Below are positions 50,770-63,221 of a stretch of DNA of 64,000 bases, piece by piece; within the stretch, counting starts at the first letter, position 1; every line of letters begins with the position of its first letter. The position numbers and the translations under genes were made by a program. Source of the stretch: Adiantum capillus-veneris (taxonomy: Eukaryota; Streptophyta; Polypodiopsida; Polypodiales; Pteridaceae); NCBI GenBank assembly GCA_014529385.2, contig CM043944.1:175855240-175919239 (forward strand). The letters run 5' to 3'. The notes under the pieces are model-generated. The model was given only the letters and a program-made list of their open reading frames with translations, searched no databases and was not told where the DNA came from.

Positions 50770-53700
50770 AGCAACAGCTCTTTGTAAGTTGGAATATTAT
50801 TCACAATTGGATCTCAAAATAATCATATCTCTCCAAGAATAGAAGAGTATGATTCCTAGCACCCCAAAGAAAGTAGGCATACTAGATTTTCTTCGGTTTG
50901 CAAAAAGAGATGACCTACTGGGAGACTCTCTTAATCTGTTACGAGACTGGGCACCCTTCTGTTGTATGTGATTAACTGCAATTGGGATAGCTGTGCTATC
51001 TATTTAATTTTACATATAGAAGACAGATTTAGGAATTTTGGGAATTATTCAAGTCCCGTTTTTTAGATGATACTTGAAATTAGAGTATTTTTCTTAAGTT
51101 TGACCTTACGATTTTTGCAGGGACCCTTTATTCCATATAGAAATGAGGCACTATCCCACGAATAGAAGGCTCAAAAGTAAGTTTGAGCTTCACTTTTTTT
51201 GTTGTGTGGGATATTAAGAAGAGGAGTGAAGTTAACTTTTATTTTCACATGCCTCACTTAAACTAGAAAGTGGACATGCTCAAACTTAGTTCAAGGCACT
51301 AGTACATGGAATATGGGGCTCAAATGTAAGTTAAAGATCAACTTGTTGTTTCTATGTAGGATACTAAGATGAGGTTGATCCTAACTGCCTCACATGCCTC
51401 ACCTAATAGCAAGTGGGCATACAGTTCAAACTTAGTTCAAGGCACAAATACTAGTTTTTCTTAGTGCCCTTTGAAAATGAGCCACTAACATCTACATGTG
51501 AGTCTCAAATTTAAGTTTTTTCCTCACTTGTTGGTGGTGCTTCTTAGGATGCCTCATGTGCCTCTCATGAAATAAATATGAATTTCATACTTATTTCTAA
51601 ATGCACATTGCAGATCCAAGTCCTATTTCCTACCATATATAAATAAGACAATGTCACATGGATGGGAGGATCAAACGTATGCTTGATCATTAAATTTTGA
51701 TCCTACTTAGGACACTCCATTGGAGACATGATACAATCTTGAGCCTCACTTTCCACTCACATGAAAGTACTTATGAGCCTAATATCATAAACTTAGCCTT
51801 AACACATAGACATAGGCTCAACACATAGCTATATTGTTGTGTTTCTATATATACAATGACAATTTCGGAAGCACGGCTTAACATTGTTGATATGGAAGAG
51901 CTACTTCTTTATGAATAGCTCTTCCATCAAGAATTATGCTAATTAAAAAATATAATGCCTTTAAATTTGAGGCATTTTTTTAAAATGCTACTAGAGTTGA
52001 AAGAATCATCAAGGATTACAGTGTTAAGAAACACTGGGATAACAAATAAGAAAAAAAAATCACTTTTCGAAAGCCCTCACTAAAGAGATTTTCATATTGA
52101 GGGGATGATAAATGAGGATGATAACACCAAGATAACAAATGAATAACAATAAGATATTGAAACGTACTCCCATTTATGCAGGTAATTCATATTCACGACA
52201 AGATAAACATGATCTCAACAATGATATCAAGGGTCTAACCCAATATAAAATGTATCCTTTAACATTGTGTTTCCTCTTGTACACACTTTGTTTCTCTATT
52301 GCAAGTGGATTCATTTACTAGAGTGTTGCAATTATCTTCTTGCTTATAATTATTATTCAAATAGCCATGTAATTATTATTCTCCTCAAAAAGTGAAATTA
52401 TTGTTCCACTCAAAATTTTTTCTAGATCAACCTCTTTTATCACAAAGGTAGGAACTCTCTCTTATGGAGAGCATGAGCATGATCACTATTCCAAATGAAT
52501 ATTACGTAAATGTAGGCTACTTCCACAAGAGTATTTTCATGGTTTTGTTACCCTTTGACTGTGTTGAATATCTTAAACAATATTTGAACAATATAAAAGC
52601 ATCACTATTGAGAAAAATGAAAGGGAAGAGAGATATGAATCAAAACTTTTGAAAAAACACCATTACTCATGCCCTAGGTTGTGGAAGGCATCTCTTTAAT
52701 ATAATGAAAAAGTGAAAATTATCTCTTATGAACAGTATGAGCATGCTTTCTTTTTAAATTAAGTGATATATATATGAAGGATATGTCCATGAGATATTTT
52801 CAAGGAGGCGATATCCGTGGTTTATCCTCAATAGGTTTAAAATAAATACGGATACTAGAGTTGTCTCTTAATGAGATGAGCATATACATGCTTGATTTTG
52901 GGAGAAAGTAATATAAATTTCATGAGATAGTTTCATGAGGTAGTCACTACTTGTTTGTATTGATCACTAGAATACCAAAGAAAACAATCCAAAAGCATCA
53001 TGACTTAGTAGCATCAAATTTAACCATAAAATATATCGTTACTAAAATTCATCATGTAGTCTATGTTTAAAAAGTAAGATCATGTACCAATCTAAATGTA
53101 CTAAAATTTATATCTTGTTATTTACATAGAGAAATAAAGAATACAATCACACCTCATACTAGACCCACAACTTTATACTTTAAAATGGAAAAGCCAATAT
53201 TTAGACAATTTACCTTTTTTGACACATTTCTAGTTAAGGAGCCCTCACTGGAAGTCATTTTAACTTTGTTTGGCTTACATTGTAATTTTTCAAATAATAT
53301 CTTTCGCACTCCAACACCACCTTGGAGTCCTTGAGGAAAAATTGATTTTAGCATGCTTCACGTATTTTGATTCCAAAAAGTCTTCATCCAAGTGTTATTG
53401 TTTACGGCTAGTCAAAACATCTTCCTTCAAACTAATCTCTCTAAAGAATAGTCTAAATCTACAAGAAAAGACGATGAAAATTTGAGTCTCTTAAAAAAGA
53501 GATACTAAAACTCTGGAGGAGAAATGATAATTTTATCTTCAAATAGTGTTATTTATCAATCTTGTCCATCCATGGAAAGCATTGCTTAATGGTACCATAT
53601 GGTCATATATCAAACTTGTCAACCCACAAACTAATATGAAGCAAAAATACCAAGCTTGGAATCCATATGAAAAGAATTTTGAGCCTCACCATAGCTAGAA

Positions 53701-55400
53701 AGACAAGTGCTTCAACTTTTAGCTAAGACACATTCATCTAGTATAGTGGAGGCTCAATAAATTTTGATCAATAGTCAAAGGCAAAAAGTACCTCATATTT
53801 GACCAAAAAGTATTGCACAAGGTGGAAGAGGATTCAACTTACATTGGATACTCTCCTTAGCTTCAAGAAGAAAACACTTTAGAACTAGGCTAGAAATACC
53901 ACTTTTCTCTAACAAACCAATGAAAGTGTTGATGATAAAACTTAAGTTTGAGCCTTCATAAAAGGGTAGAGGCTCAAACTTAGCTTTGATCGTGTGATTA
54001 CAATAAAGGTAATAGACTCTTTAATTATAACCAAAGAAACCTCATGAAATTTTGAAAGTTTAAAAATGAGACTCTTTGACCATTGAGCTAGATAACTACT
54101 TATGAAAGTGATGAGGTACAAAGTTGTGGCTCATGAAAGAGTATTGGGACAAACTCAAGATAGTCAAATTAAATGAAACTCTTTGAGTTCCATTCCAAGG
54201 AGTACTCTAAGAAGGATGAGGCTCAATCTCAATTTTGAGGGCATAGAGGGTCAAGTTTTGAGCCTCGTGAAAGGCAAAAAGTCTCACCATAGTCAAAGGG
54301 GAGAACTTAAAATTTTAGAATGAAAGGGATCCTATGGCAAGGATGAGTCACACTTCGTCATGGATGTCTGTATCAATAGTTATCATAATTGTACATAGTA
54401 GTAGAGATGATGACCTTCACCAAAAATACTAGAGCTAGACTTCATCTACTTGGTTTACCTCCTACTAGAGGGATGTCATGATTATCTTGCAAGCTCACAC
54501 ACTAATGGTTTCACATTATTTCATTACTAAGTTCTTTGCTTTGTATATTTGTTTTATCTTGTTGAGTACTGAAGTAGAAAAAGAACTTTTCAGCCTCCAT
54601 GTCAGTGTGAGCTTTATGTAGTGTGTCTGCGAGCTTTGCAAGACCTCAAGCTCTTTGGAATAGATAGGATGTAGTAGTAAATATGTTTTGGTTAGAGAGA
54701 AAGATCACCAGGTACAAAGTAGAAAAGGTAAATAGATATCAACATTAGTGCACCTTTTGAGATAGAGCACCTTTTGAGAAATTGATTGTTGAACTCCAAA
54801 TGTTGTGTTTAGAAACACCACATATAGTAAAAAACTCAAAATAGAAAAAAGATTAAAACTCATAAAAAGATGCAAACCACTACACCAATATACATAATAA
54901 ACATTATTTATAAATATTTCAACACTTGGCAGTTATTGAAGGGAAATGTTTGAACGCATTATTAATAGTCTATTTATGTTTGACTCATTACGAGTGCTTG
55001 ATATAGTTGTGTGAATTTTATTTTCAATTAACGACCTTAAATAAATACAAAAATATGTCTGATAAGATCTCATAAAGTAAATTAGATACCTAAGGTTTAT
55101 TCTTGTAGAACAAAGTCTTTTTCATTCAAGCTACCTCTTATAAAACATATGTAGATTATCCCAGGAAGACTTTAACTTAAGACTTAAAACTTTATGACTT
55201 CTTAATTATTGGTATCTTTATATGATCCAAATTATCAAGGATTTCTCTTATCAAATAGATGTAACTAATGTATCGTACGTACACAATTAGCAATTAACCT
55301 TATCTTGTTTGCTATTTAGGTGCCTTATCTACACAAAATTAGAATCTTTTCATAAGATAGGTTCCATGTCCATTTCTTTCAGCTAGAAAGAGGGTTGGAA
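50770..55400. repeat. AT-rich, strongly diverged tandem-repeat region
   Basis: No gene is supported. Around 51.1-51.5 kb there are two units of about 165 bp built on GGCTCAAA(A/T)GTAAGTTT and CACATGCCTCAC. At 53.9-54.3 kb motifs like AAGTTTGAGCCT...GAGGCTCAAACTT resemble the better-preserved array downstream. This looks like the decayed edge of that array. Confidence 0.6.
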
Positions 55401-58400
55401 GAGTCATTGACTCATGAGGCTCTTGCAATGTGTGTGATAGACAATTGCAGATAGTTTCTAGTTAGAAATAGTCCCACTAGAGTGGTCATGAGGCTTAGTA
55501 ATTGAGTATGTAGGTCATGAGTCTTAAAAGCCGTGTGTGCTAAGATGGATTTCAACTTGAAAGACTTTTTCAAAAGCCTCTAGATCATGTGGCTCTTGAT
55601 ATTAGTACGATCGACACTTTTGCACATGGTTCATAGCTAGAAAGAGTCATATAAACGTGCTCAATAGGCTTAAAAACTGAGTCTCTAGGTTGTGAGGTTC
55701 AAACTTAAGATCAAGACTCATGAAGTACGTAGAGACTCACAAACAAGATCAGGTAGAAAACTTTCTACAAGGATCTTTGGCCTTTAAGTTTAATCCTCAA
55801 GAGATAGTACTCTTGTGGATGGCATCTAACTTGAAAGAGTCCTACTAGAATGGTCATGATTCTTAGAAACTCGGTCTTCAGATCAACTCAAACATAATTT
55901 CAGGCCTCATGAGGTAAAGGTTCAATTTATGCCTTGTGAGATAGACACTCTTATAGATGGTTTCTAACTAGAAAGAGTTCTACTATAGTGTTCATGAGGC
56001 TTGAAAACTGAGTGTCCAAGTCATGAGGCTCGAACTTAAGTTTGAGCCTAAGGGCTAGAGACTGAATTCTTAGCTAGAGATATTTTTTCAAGAGTCTGTC
56101 TCTCGAGCGGCTCACAAGTTTGAGCTCAAGCCTCATGAGATAGATACTTTGCAAATGGTTTGTAGCTAGAAAGAGTCCTACTAGAATATCTAGCTCATGA
56201 GGCTTGAAAATTGAGTCTCTAAGTTATGAGGCTCGAGCGTAAGTTCGAGCCTCATGAGTTAGAGTCTCTAGGAGACAAAATTTTAGCTTATGGGGCTTCA
56301 AGTCATGAGCTAGAAACTCCTAGCTTATGAGGCTCAAATGGTTTCTAGCTAGAAAGAGTCCTACTAGAATATCTAGCTCAGGAGGCTTGAAAATTAAGTC
56401 TCTAAGTCACAAGGCTGGAGATAATTTCAAGCCTCATGAGTTTGAGTCTCTAAGAGAAGATATTGTAGCTTATGTGGCTTCAAGTTTATGAGCTATAGAC
56501 TCATGGCTTATGAGGTCATAGCTCACAAGGCTCAAATGTATGTTTGACCCTCATGAGCTAGAGACTCTAGGAGTAGATCATTTAGCTTATGAGACTTCTA
56601 AGAGTTTTTCAAAATTAAGAGTCTCAATATGCTTTCATGTTTGAGAACAAGCCTTATTAGCTAGAGACTTTTGCAAATGGTTTCAAGCTAGGAAGACTCT
56701 TTCTAGGATCTCTAGACCATGCGACATGAAAATTGATTTTCTAGGTCATGAGGCTCAACCTTAAGTTCGAGCCTCATGAGAAACACACTCCAAGAGCACA
56801 TGTTGTAGCTTATGTGGCTTCAATATTATGACTAGATACTTCTAGCTTATGAGGCTTCAAGATTATGAGGTTGAGACTTCTAGCTTATGAGATGTTAATC
56901 TTATGAAATTTGAGCCTCATGAGCTAGAGGCTCTAGGGGAAAAGATTGTAGCTTATGAGGCTTCAACATTATGAGTTTTTCAAAATTCTTTGTCTTGGGT
57001 GGCTCTCAAGATTACACTCAAGCCTCATGAGGTAAAGACGTTTGCAAATGGTTTCTATCTGGCAAGAATCCTCCTAGAATCTCTAGCTCATGACACTTAA
57101 AATATGAATCTCTCAGTCAAGAGGCTCAAACTTAAGTTTGAACCTCAGGAACTAGAGACTCTAGGAGTAGAGAGTCTTTGTCAAGAAGCTCTCAAGATAG
57201 ACAATGTTGCAAAAGGTTTAGAGCTAGAAAGAATCTTGCTAGGATCTCTACATTGTGAGACGTGAAAATTAATTCTCTAGGTCATGAGGCTCGACCTTCA
57301 GTTTGAGCCTCATGGGCAATACACTCTAGGAGAACTTTGTAGCTTATGTGGCTTTAAGGTTGTGAGATAGAGACTTCTAGCTTGTGTGGCTTCAGGTTTA
57401 TCAGGTTGAGACTTCTAGCTTATGAGAGTTGAAGCTTATGAGAATTGAAGCTTATGAGGTTCAAGCCTCATGAGATAGAGACTCTAGGAGCAAAGAATGT
57501 ATCTTTAGTGAAGCTTCAACCTTATGAATATTTTAAGAGTCTTTGTCTCAAAAGGGTCTCTCAAGCCTCATGGGGTAAATATTTTTGCAAATGGTTTCTA
57601 GCCAAAAAGAATCCTCCTAGAAGCTCTAGTTCATGAGACTTGAAAAGTGAATCTCTAGGTCATGAGGCTCAAACTTAAATTCGAGCCTCATAAACCAAAG
57701 AATCTAGGAGTAGAGATTATAGATTATGAATTTTTCAAGACTCTTTGTCTCAAGAGACTGTCAATCTGGGGAATTTTGAAAATGGTTGAGCTATAAAGAA
57801 TCTTGCTAGGATTTCTAGATCATGATAAATGAAAATTGATTCACTAGGTTATGAGACTTGACCTTTATGAGCAAAATAATCTAGGAGCATAGGTTGTAGC
57901 TTATGTGGCTTCAAGGTTATGAGCTAGATACTTCTATCTTAGGAGGCTTCAAGCTTTTGAGGTTGAGACTTCTAGCTTTTGAGACTTCAAGCTTATGAGG
58001 TTTGAGCCTCATGAGCTAGAGGCTCTAGGAGTAGAGATTGTACCTTATGAGGCTTCAACCTTATAAGTTTTTCAAGAGTCTTTGCCTCAAGAGGCTCTCA
58101 AGGTTACCCTTAAGCTTCATGAGGTAAAGACTTTTGCAAATGGTTTCTAGCTAGAAATAATCTTCCTAGTATCTCTAGCTCATGAGACTTGAAAATTGAA
58201 TCTCTAAGTCACGAGGCTCAAACTTAAGTTTGAGCCTTATGAACCAGAGACTTTAGCAGCCTCATGAACTAGAGACTTTAGGAGTATAGATTATAGCTTA
58301 TGGTTTTTTCAAGGCTCTTTGTCTGAAGAGGCTCTTAAGCTAGAGACTTTTGCAAATGGTTTTGAGGTAGAATGAATCTTGCTAGGATATTTAGATCATG

Positions 58401-61150
58401 AAACATGGAAACTGATTCTCTAGCTCACGAGGCTTGAACTTAAGTTCATGCCTCATGAGGGAGAGATGACAGGAGCATAGTTTGTATCCTATGTGGCTTC
58501 AAAATTATGATCTAGAGATTTCTAGCTTATGGGTTTTCATCTTTATGAGGTTGATACTTCTAGCTTATGAGCCTTCAACCTTATGAGGTTTGAGCCTCAT
58601 GAGCTAGAGGCTCTAGGAGGAGCAGAGATTGTAGCTTAGGAGGCTTCAACCTTATGAGTTTTCAAGATAGTCTTTGTCTTAGGAGGCTCTTAGGCTTACA
58701 CTCAAGCCTCATGAGGGACTTTTGCAAATGGTTTCATAGCTAGAAAGAATCCTCCTAGAATCTCTAGCTCATAAGACTGGAATATTGAATATCTAGGTCA
58801 TGAGGCTCAAACTTAAGTTTAAGCATCATGAACCATAGACTCTTGGAGTCGAGACTATAGCTTATGAATTTTTCAAGACTCTTTGTCTCAAGAGGCTCTC
58901 AATCTAGAGAATTTTTCAAATGATTTTGAGCTAGAAAGAATCTTGTCGAGGTCTGTAGATCATGAGACATGGAAATTGACTCCCTAGGTCATGAGGCTCG
59001 AGAGACTCCAAGAGCACAAGTTGTAGCTTATGTGGCTTTAAGGTTATCAGCTAGAGACTTATAGCTTGTGAGGGTTAAGGGTTATGAGGTTAAGACTGCT
59101 CATGAGCTAGAGGCTCTAGAATTAGTGATAGGAACTTATAAGACTTCAACATTATGAGTTTTTCAAGAGTCTTTTTCTGAGGAGGTTCTCAAGCTCATGA
59201 TCAAGCCTCATGATGTCAATACTTTTGCAAATGGATTCTAGCTAGAAAGCATCCTCCTAGAATCTCTAGCCTATGAGACTTGAAAATTGAATCTCTAGGT
59301 TATGAGGCTCGAACTTAAGTTTGAGCCTCACTAACCAGAGACTCTAGGAGTAGAGACTATAGCTTATGATTATTTCAAGTCTCTTTGTCTCAAGAGGCTC
59401 ATGAGTTGAAGAGTTTTGCAAATGGTTTTGACCTGGAAATAATCTTGCTACGATCTCTAGATCATGAGACATGAAATATGATTATCTAGGTCATGAGGTT
59501 AGACCTTTAGTTCAAACCTCATGAGCGACAAACTGTAGGAACACATGTTGTAGCTTATGTGGCTTCAATATTATGAGCTAGAGACTTCAAACCTATGAGG
59601 CTTCAAGTTTACAAGGTTGGCACTTCAAGCTTAAAAGGCTTGAGCCTCATGAGCTAGAGGCTCCAGGAGTAGAGGTTGTAGCTTATGACGCTTCAACCTT
59701 ATGAATTTTTCAAGATTCTTTGTCTCATGAGGCTATCAATCTTACGCTCAAGCCTCATGAGGCAAAGACTTTTGCAAATGATTTCTAGCTAGAAAGAATC
59801 CTCTTAGAATCTCTAGCTCATGAGACTTAAAGATTGAATCTCAAGGTCATGAGGCTCAAACTTAAGTTCAAGCTTCATGAACTAGAGACTCTAGGAGTAG
59901 AGTTTATAGCTTATGAGTTTGAAGACACTTTGTGCAAATAGGCTCTCAAGCTGGAGAGTTTTGTAAATGATTTCGAGCTAGAAACAATCTTGCTTGGATA
60001 TCTAGATCATGAGACATGAAAGTTGATTCTCTAGGTCATGTGTCTTGACCTTAGGTTTTAGCCTCATGAGAGATAGAATCTAGGAGCAAAGGTTGTAGAT
60101 TATGTGGCTTCAAGGTTATGAATCAGAGATTTCTAGCTTATGAGGCTTTTGGCTTATGAGATTGAGACTTGTAGCTTACGAGCTTATGAGGTTTGAGCCT
60201 CATGAGCTAGAGGCTCTAGGAGCAGAGATGAGGCTTCAACCTTATGAGTTTTTGAGAGACTTTGTCTCAGAAGGCTCTCAAGCTTACGCTCAAGCCTTAT
60301 GATGTAAAGACTTTTGCAACTGGTTTCTAGCTAGAAAGAATCCTCCTAGAATATCTAGCTCGTGAGACTTGAAAATTGAATCTCTAGGTCACGAGGCATT
60401 CGAACCTCATGAACCTGAGAGTCTAGGAGTAGAGATTGTAGCTTATGAATTTCTGAAGACTCTTTGTCTCAAAATTCTCTCAAGCTAGAAAATCTTGCAA
60501 ATGGTTTCTAGCTAGAACGAATCGTCATAAAATATCTAGCTGATGAATCTTGAAAATTAAGTCTCTAAGCCATGAGGCCTTGAACTTAAGTTTGAGCCTA
60601 ATGAGGCCGCTACTATAGGATTAGAGATTATAGATTAGGAGATTTCAAGTTTCTGAGTTTTGCAAGACTCTTTGTCTCAAGAGGCTTGGAGTCACAGTGG
60701 CCATGACTGCTTATTTATTTTTCCATTGGAAACAAAACAAACTCTAAAATATTGAATGCATGTAGCTTATTTGCACCTTGGAGTCCAAAAACTTCTAAAA
60801 CTTGTAGTGATCTCTATCTCAGGAGGCTTGAAAATTGAGTCTCTAAGTTGTGAGGCTTGAAAACTAAGTCTCTAGGTCATGAGGTTCGAAGTTAAGTTCG
60901 AGCCTCATGTTCAGAGCAAAGATTGTCGCTTATGAGGCTTTCATTTTATGCGTTTTTCAAGAGTCTTTGTCTCAAGAGGCTCTCGACCTTAAGATAAAGC
61001 CTGATGAACCAGAGATGTTTTTAAATGTTTTTGTTTTGCTAGAAAGAATCTTGCTACATTTTTAGCTCATTAAGCTTGAAATTTGAGTCTCCACATCACG
61101 AGGCTCGAACATAAGATAGAGCCTTGTAAGCTAGAGACTCTAGGAGAAGA
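55400..61150. repeat. Tandem array with ~545-bp higher-order repeat and TTAA-centred palindromes
   Basis: GCAAATGGTTTCTAGCTAGA-type units occur near 57046, 57590, 58133, 58725, 59225, 59771 and 60313 (steps 544, 543, 592, 500, 546, 542). Between them a related unit with GGTTTTGAGCTAGAAAGAAT alternates about 187 bp later. Each unit contains near-palindromes such as TGAGGCTCAAACTTAAGTTT followed by GAGCCTCA (for example 58213-58238, 59302-59330), and TCATGAG(C/A)(T/C)AGAGACTCTAGGAG. No gene is present. Confidence 0.9.
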
Positions 61151-61193
61151 GATTGTAGATTATGAGGCTTCAAGCCTATCATGAGATGCACAA

Positions 61194-61195
<2 letters not shown>

Positions 61196-61253
<58 letters not shown>
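61196..61253. repeat. (GA)n microsatellite
   Basis: About 28 GA units at the right edge of the large tandem array. Confidence 0.97.
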
Positions 61254-61257
<4 letters not shown>

Positions 61258-61259
61258 TG

Positions 61260-62220
61260 AAGTGATATGAGGAGACATTATTATGAAGGTATTTGCAACA
61301 AGATGTTTACGTAAAACCTAGCAACAACAACTTAGTTCATGGTCACATCATGCTTTCTCAGTACTTTACTCTACCATGATATATGATGAAAAATTGTACT
61401 AACATACCTTGAACTTGTTTCGCTCCCAATAAGAATTGAAGTTAAAAAATATGAGGCATGGACCAATGCCAACCAACTCTGCACTAATAGAGACAGTGCA
61501 AGGCTCTTCGCAATGATGAGGTTCACAAAAGAGGTGGTGCAATGCTCTTGGAAATGGTGAAGCTCACAACAATCTGAACATTACAAAGATACTTGTGATG
61601 CAAGCATTAACAACTGCCCATGCTCGATGTGGAGGAAGAAGCGAGTTGTAGGCCTAGTCGGCATTGCATCCATGATAGAGGTGATGCAAGGCTCTTGGCA
61701 ATGACGAGGCTCACAAAAGATGTGGTGCAAGGCTCTTGGGAATGGGAGGCTCATAACAAGAGCAAGGTTCATGGAAGAAGAAGTGCATGAGACATATGAC
61801 CTTCATGGCAAAAGACCGAGTTGAATTCAGGATAGAGGTGATGTTTGCAAGTTGAGAAATACCTTGCGGCAGACATACACATGCTTTAATGAAGTCATGC
61901 TATTGCACTTCATGATAGAGTCACTGTTGCAGTCCATGACAATGTGATGCTTAGTTCAAGCCACGTTCAGCTGAAGGCGACCGACTCCAGTGCAGTGTAA
62001 ACCATGGCTAACACGCTGATGACAGGCCTTTCGCCGCCAATTTCAAATTTTTAAAGTAACGGCGAGTTCAAATTTGACGGGATTTGCAATCACGACTTCA
62101 ATAAAGAAAAGGTCAGTCTGGACTCTGACAACAAGCTTCAACTTCTCTTTCTCTCTCTCCGTGCGCGTACTTGTGCACACACACATAATTGCAAGAGATG
62201 AAAGTTGGGCCTTGGATGCT

Positions 62221-62257
<37 letters not shown>

Positions 62258-62340
62258 TCACTCTCAGACCTATTATCACAAAGTAGCCAAATCCGTCGGA
62301 AAATTCTTGCTGAAGACGACTCTAGTACATCCCTCGACTT
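61260..62340. other. Non-coding stretch with three imperfect short repeats
   Basis: At about 61500-61770 the phrase GGTGCAA(G/T)GCTCTTGG(C/G)AATG and 'aggctcacaa' recur three times. No gene is supported in the interval. Confidence 0.5.
62226..62256. repeat. Short (CT)n tract
   Basis: About 12 CT units followed by CACTCTCTCACTCTC. Confidence 0.9.
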
Positions 62341-62343
62341 GAT

Positions 62344-62546
62344 AGCCTGCATCCCCGCGATCTCTACATGATCATCGACACTGGCAGCGACGTCTCGTGG
62401 ATCCAATGTCATCCCTGCCAATCCTACTTCCAGCAGATCGACCAGTCCGGGCTATCTTTGACCCGGTACAGGTGGAATTTGCTAACTTTGGATCTTCCTC
62501 GTCCAGCTTTGCAAGGCGAAGGGAAAGCAGCTCAATGCTGCAGGCT

Positions 62547-62556
<10 letters not shown>
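62344..62556 (+). pseudogene. Fragment of a nepenthesin-type aspartic protease
   Basis: HPRDLYMIIDTGSDVSWIQC followed by HPCQSYFQQIDQ matches the first catalytic block of plant A1 aspartic proteases ('TP.R.LYMVLDTGSDV.WLQC.PC'), with the DTGS triad intact. Near 62447 the frame shifts by one base; the next frame gives VRAIFDPVQVEFANFGSSSS, the usual 'IFDP' and Ser-rich segment that follows. The fragment ends at a GA tract. No prodomain, signal peptide or second catalytic block is present. It is a broken piece or part of a gene whose other exons are not visible. Confidence 0.78.

Positions 62557-62602
<46 letters not shown>
62551..62602. repeat. (GA)n microsatellite
   Basis: About 26 GA units exactly between two oppositely oriented gene fragments. 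Confidence 0.96.
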
Positions 62603-62604
<2 letters not shown>

Positions 62605-62854
62605 ACTTGAGTTGTGCAATGTGTTGCTCACCGGGTAGTTCTTTTCGCAAGGCCGCTTCCATGTATGCAAATGCACCATCAACCCATCTGGGATGCACCA
62701 AATGGTGGTTCTGCTCTTGTGCCCACATCGCTTTCAGTGTTCCTTTGTCTAATTCCACAACATGAGTCACACCATCATCGACAGAGATGGAGCAAGTTGC
62801 TCCAAGACATTCTACAAGCTGCCACAATGGATGTGTCTCTAGGGAAGCAAACAC
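62603..62854 (-). pseudogene. BRCT-domain fragment like RNA polymerase II CTD phosphatase (CPL3/CPL4, FCP1-type)
   Basis: THPLWQLVECLGATCSISVD, DGVTHVVELDKGTLKAMWAQ and HHLVHPRWVDGAFAYMEAAL show the pattern of the BRCT domain of plant CPL/FCP1 phosphatases: 'HPLW..AE.LGA.C', 'D..VTHVVA...GT.K..WA' and 'VHP.WVEA'. In those proteins the domain follows the phosphatase domain and binds the polymerase tail. Here there is no phosphatase domain upstream, and the frame starts abruptly near 62854 and ends with a stop at 62603. It may be a single terminal exon or a fragment moved by a transposon. Confidence 0.72.
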
Positions 62855-62859
62855 GGGCT

Positions 62860-63221
62860 TTCAGATTGGAAAGGGTGGTGGACACACGCATCAAGTCAAG
62901 GCAAAATAGATGGGGGCACACACTGCAACATGGACCTGCAGGCTTGGTAGGATGAGGGGGGAAATATGGACTTTACACTTGCTTTATTTTATAGTAGGGA
63001 CGTCAAGTGACGGTCAGAAAAGATATGCAGGTGATACAATGAACGTGAAAACTTGAAAAGACTCTATCGAATAGAATGAGATTGACCCCATATGTCTCCT
63101 CTTATCTTTATTAATGCTCAATTAAAGCTAAGCAAGTAGGGGGGCCATAAGCAAGTAAAAGAGGAGTGTGAAAAGCTACGAGACAAGCATCAAAGCAATT
63201 GGGGGGAGGGGTGTACATGAA
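62860..63221. other. No gene seen
   Basis: Simple sequence following the BRCT fragment. Nothing is supported. Confidence 0.4.

Noticed and set aside
52139-52652. Short frames with hydrophobic ends that might be small secreted proteins
   Set aside because: They lie in AT-rich decayed repeats, with no promoter, conserved motif or second copy to support them.
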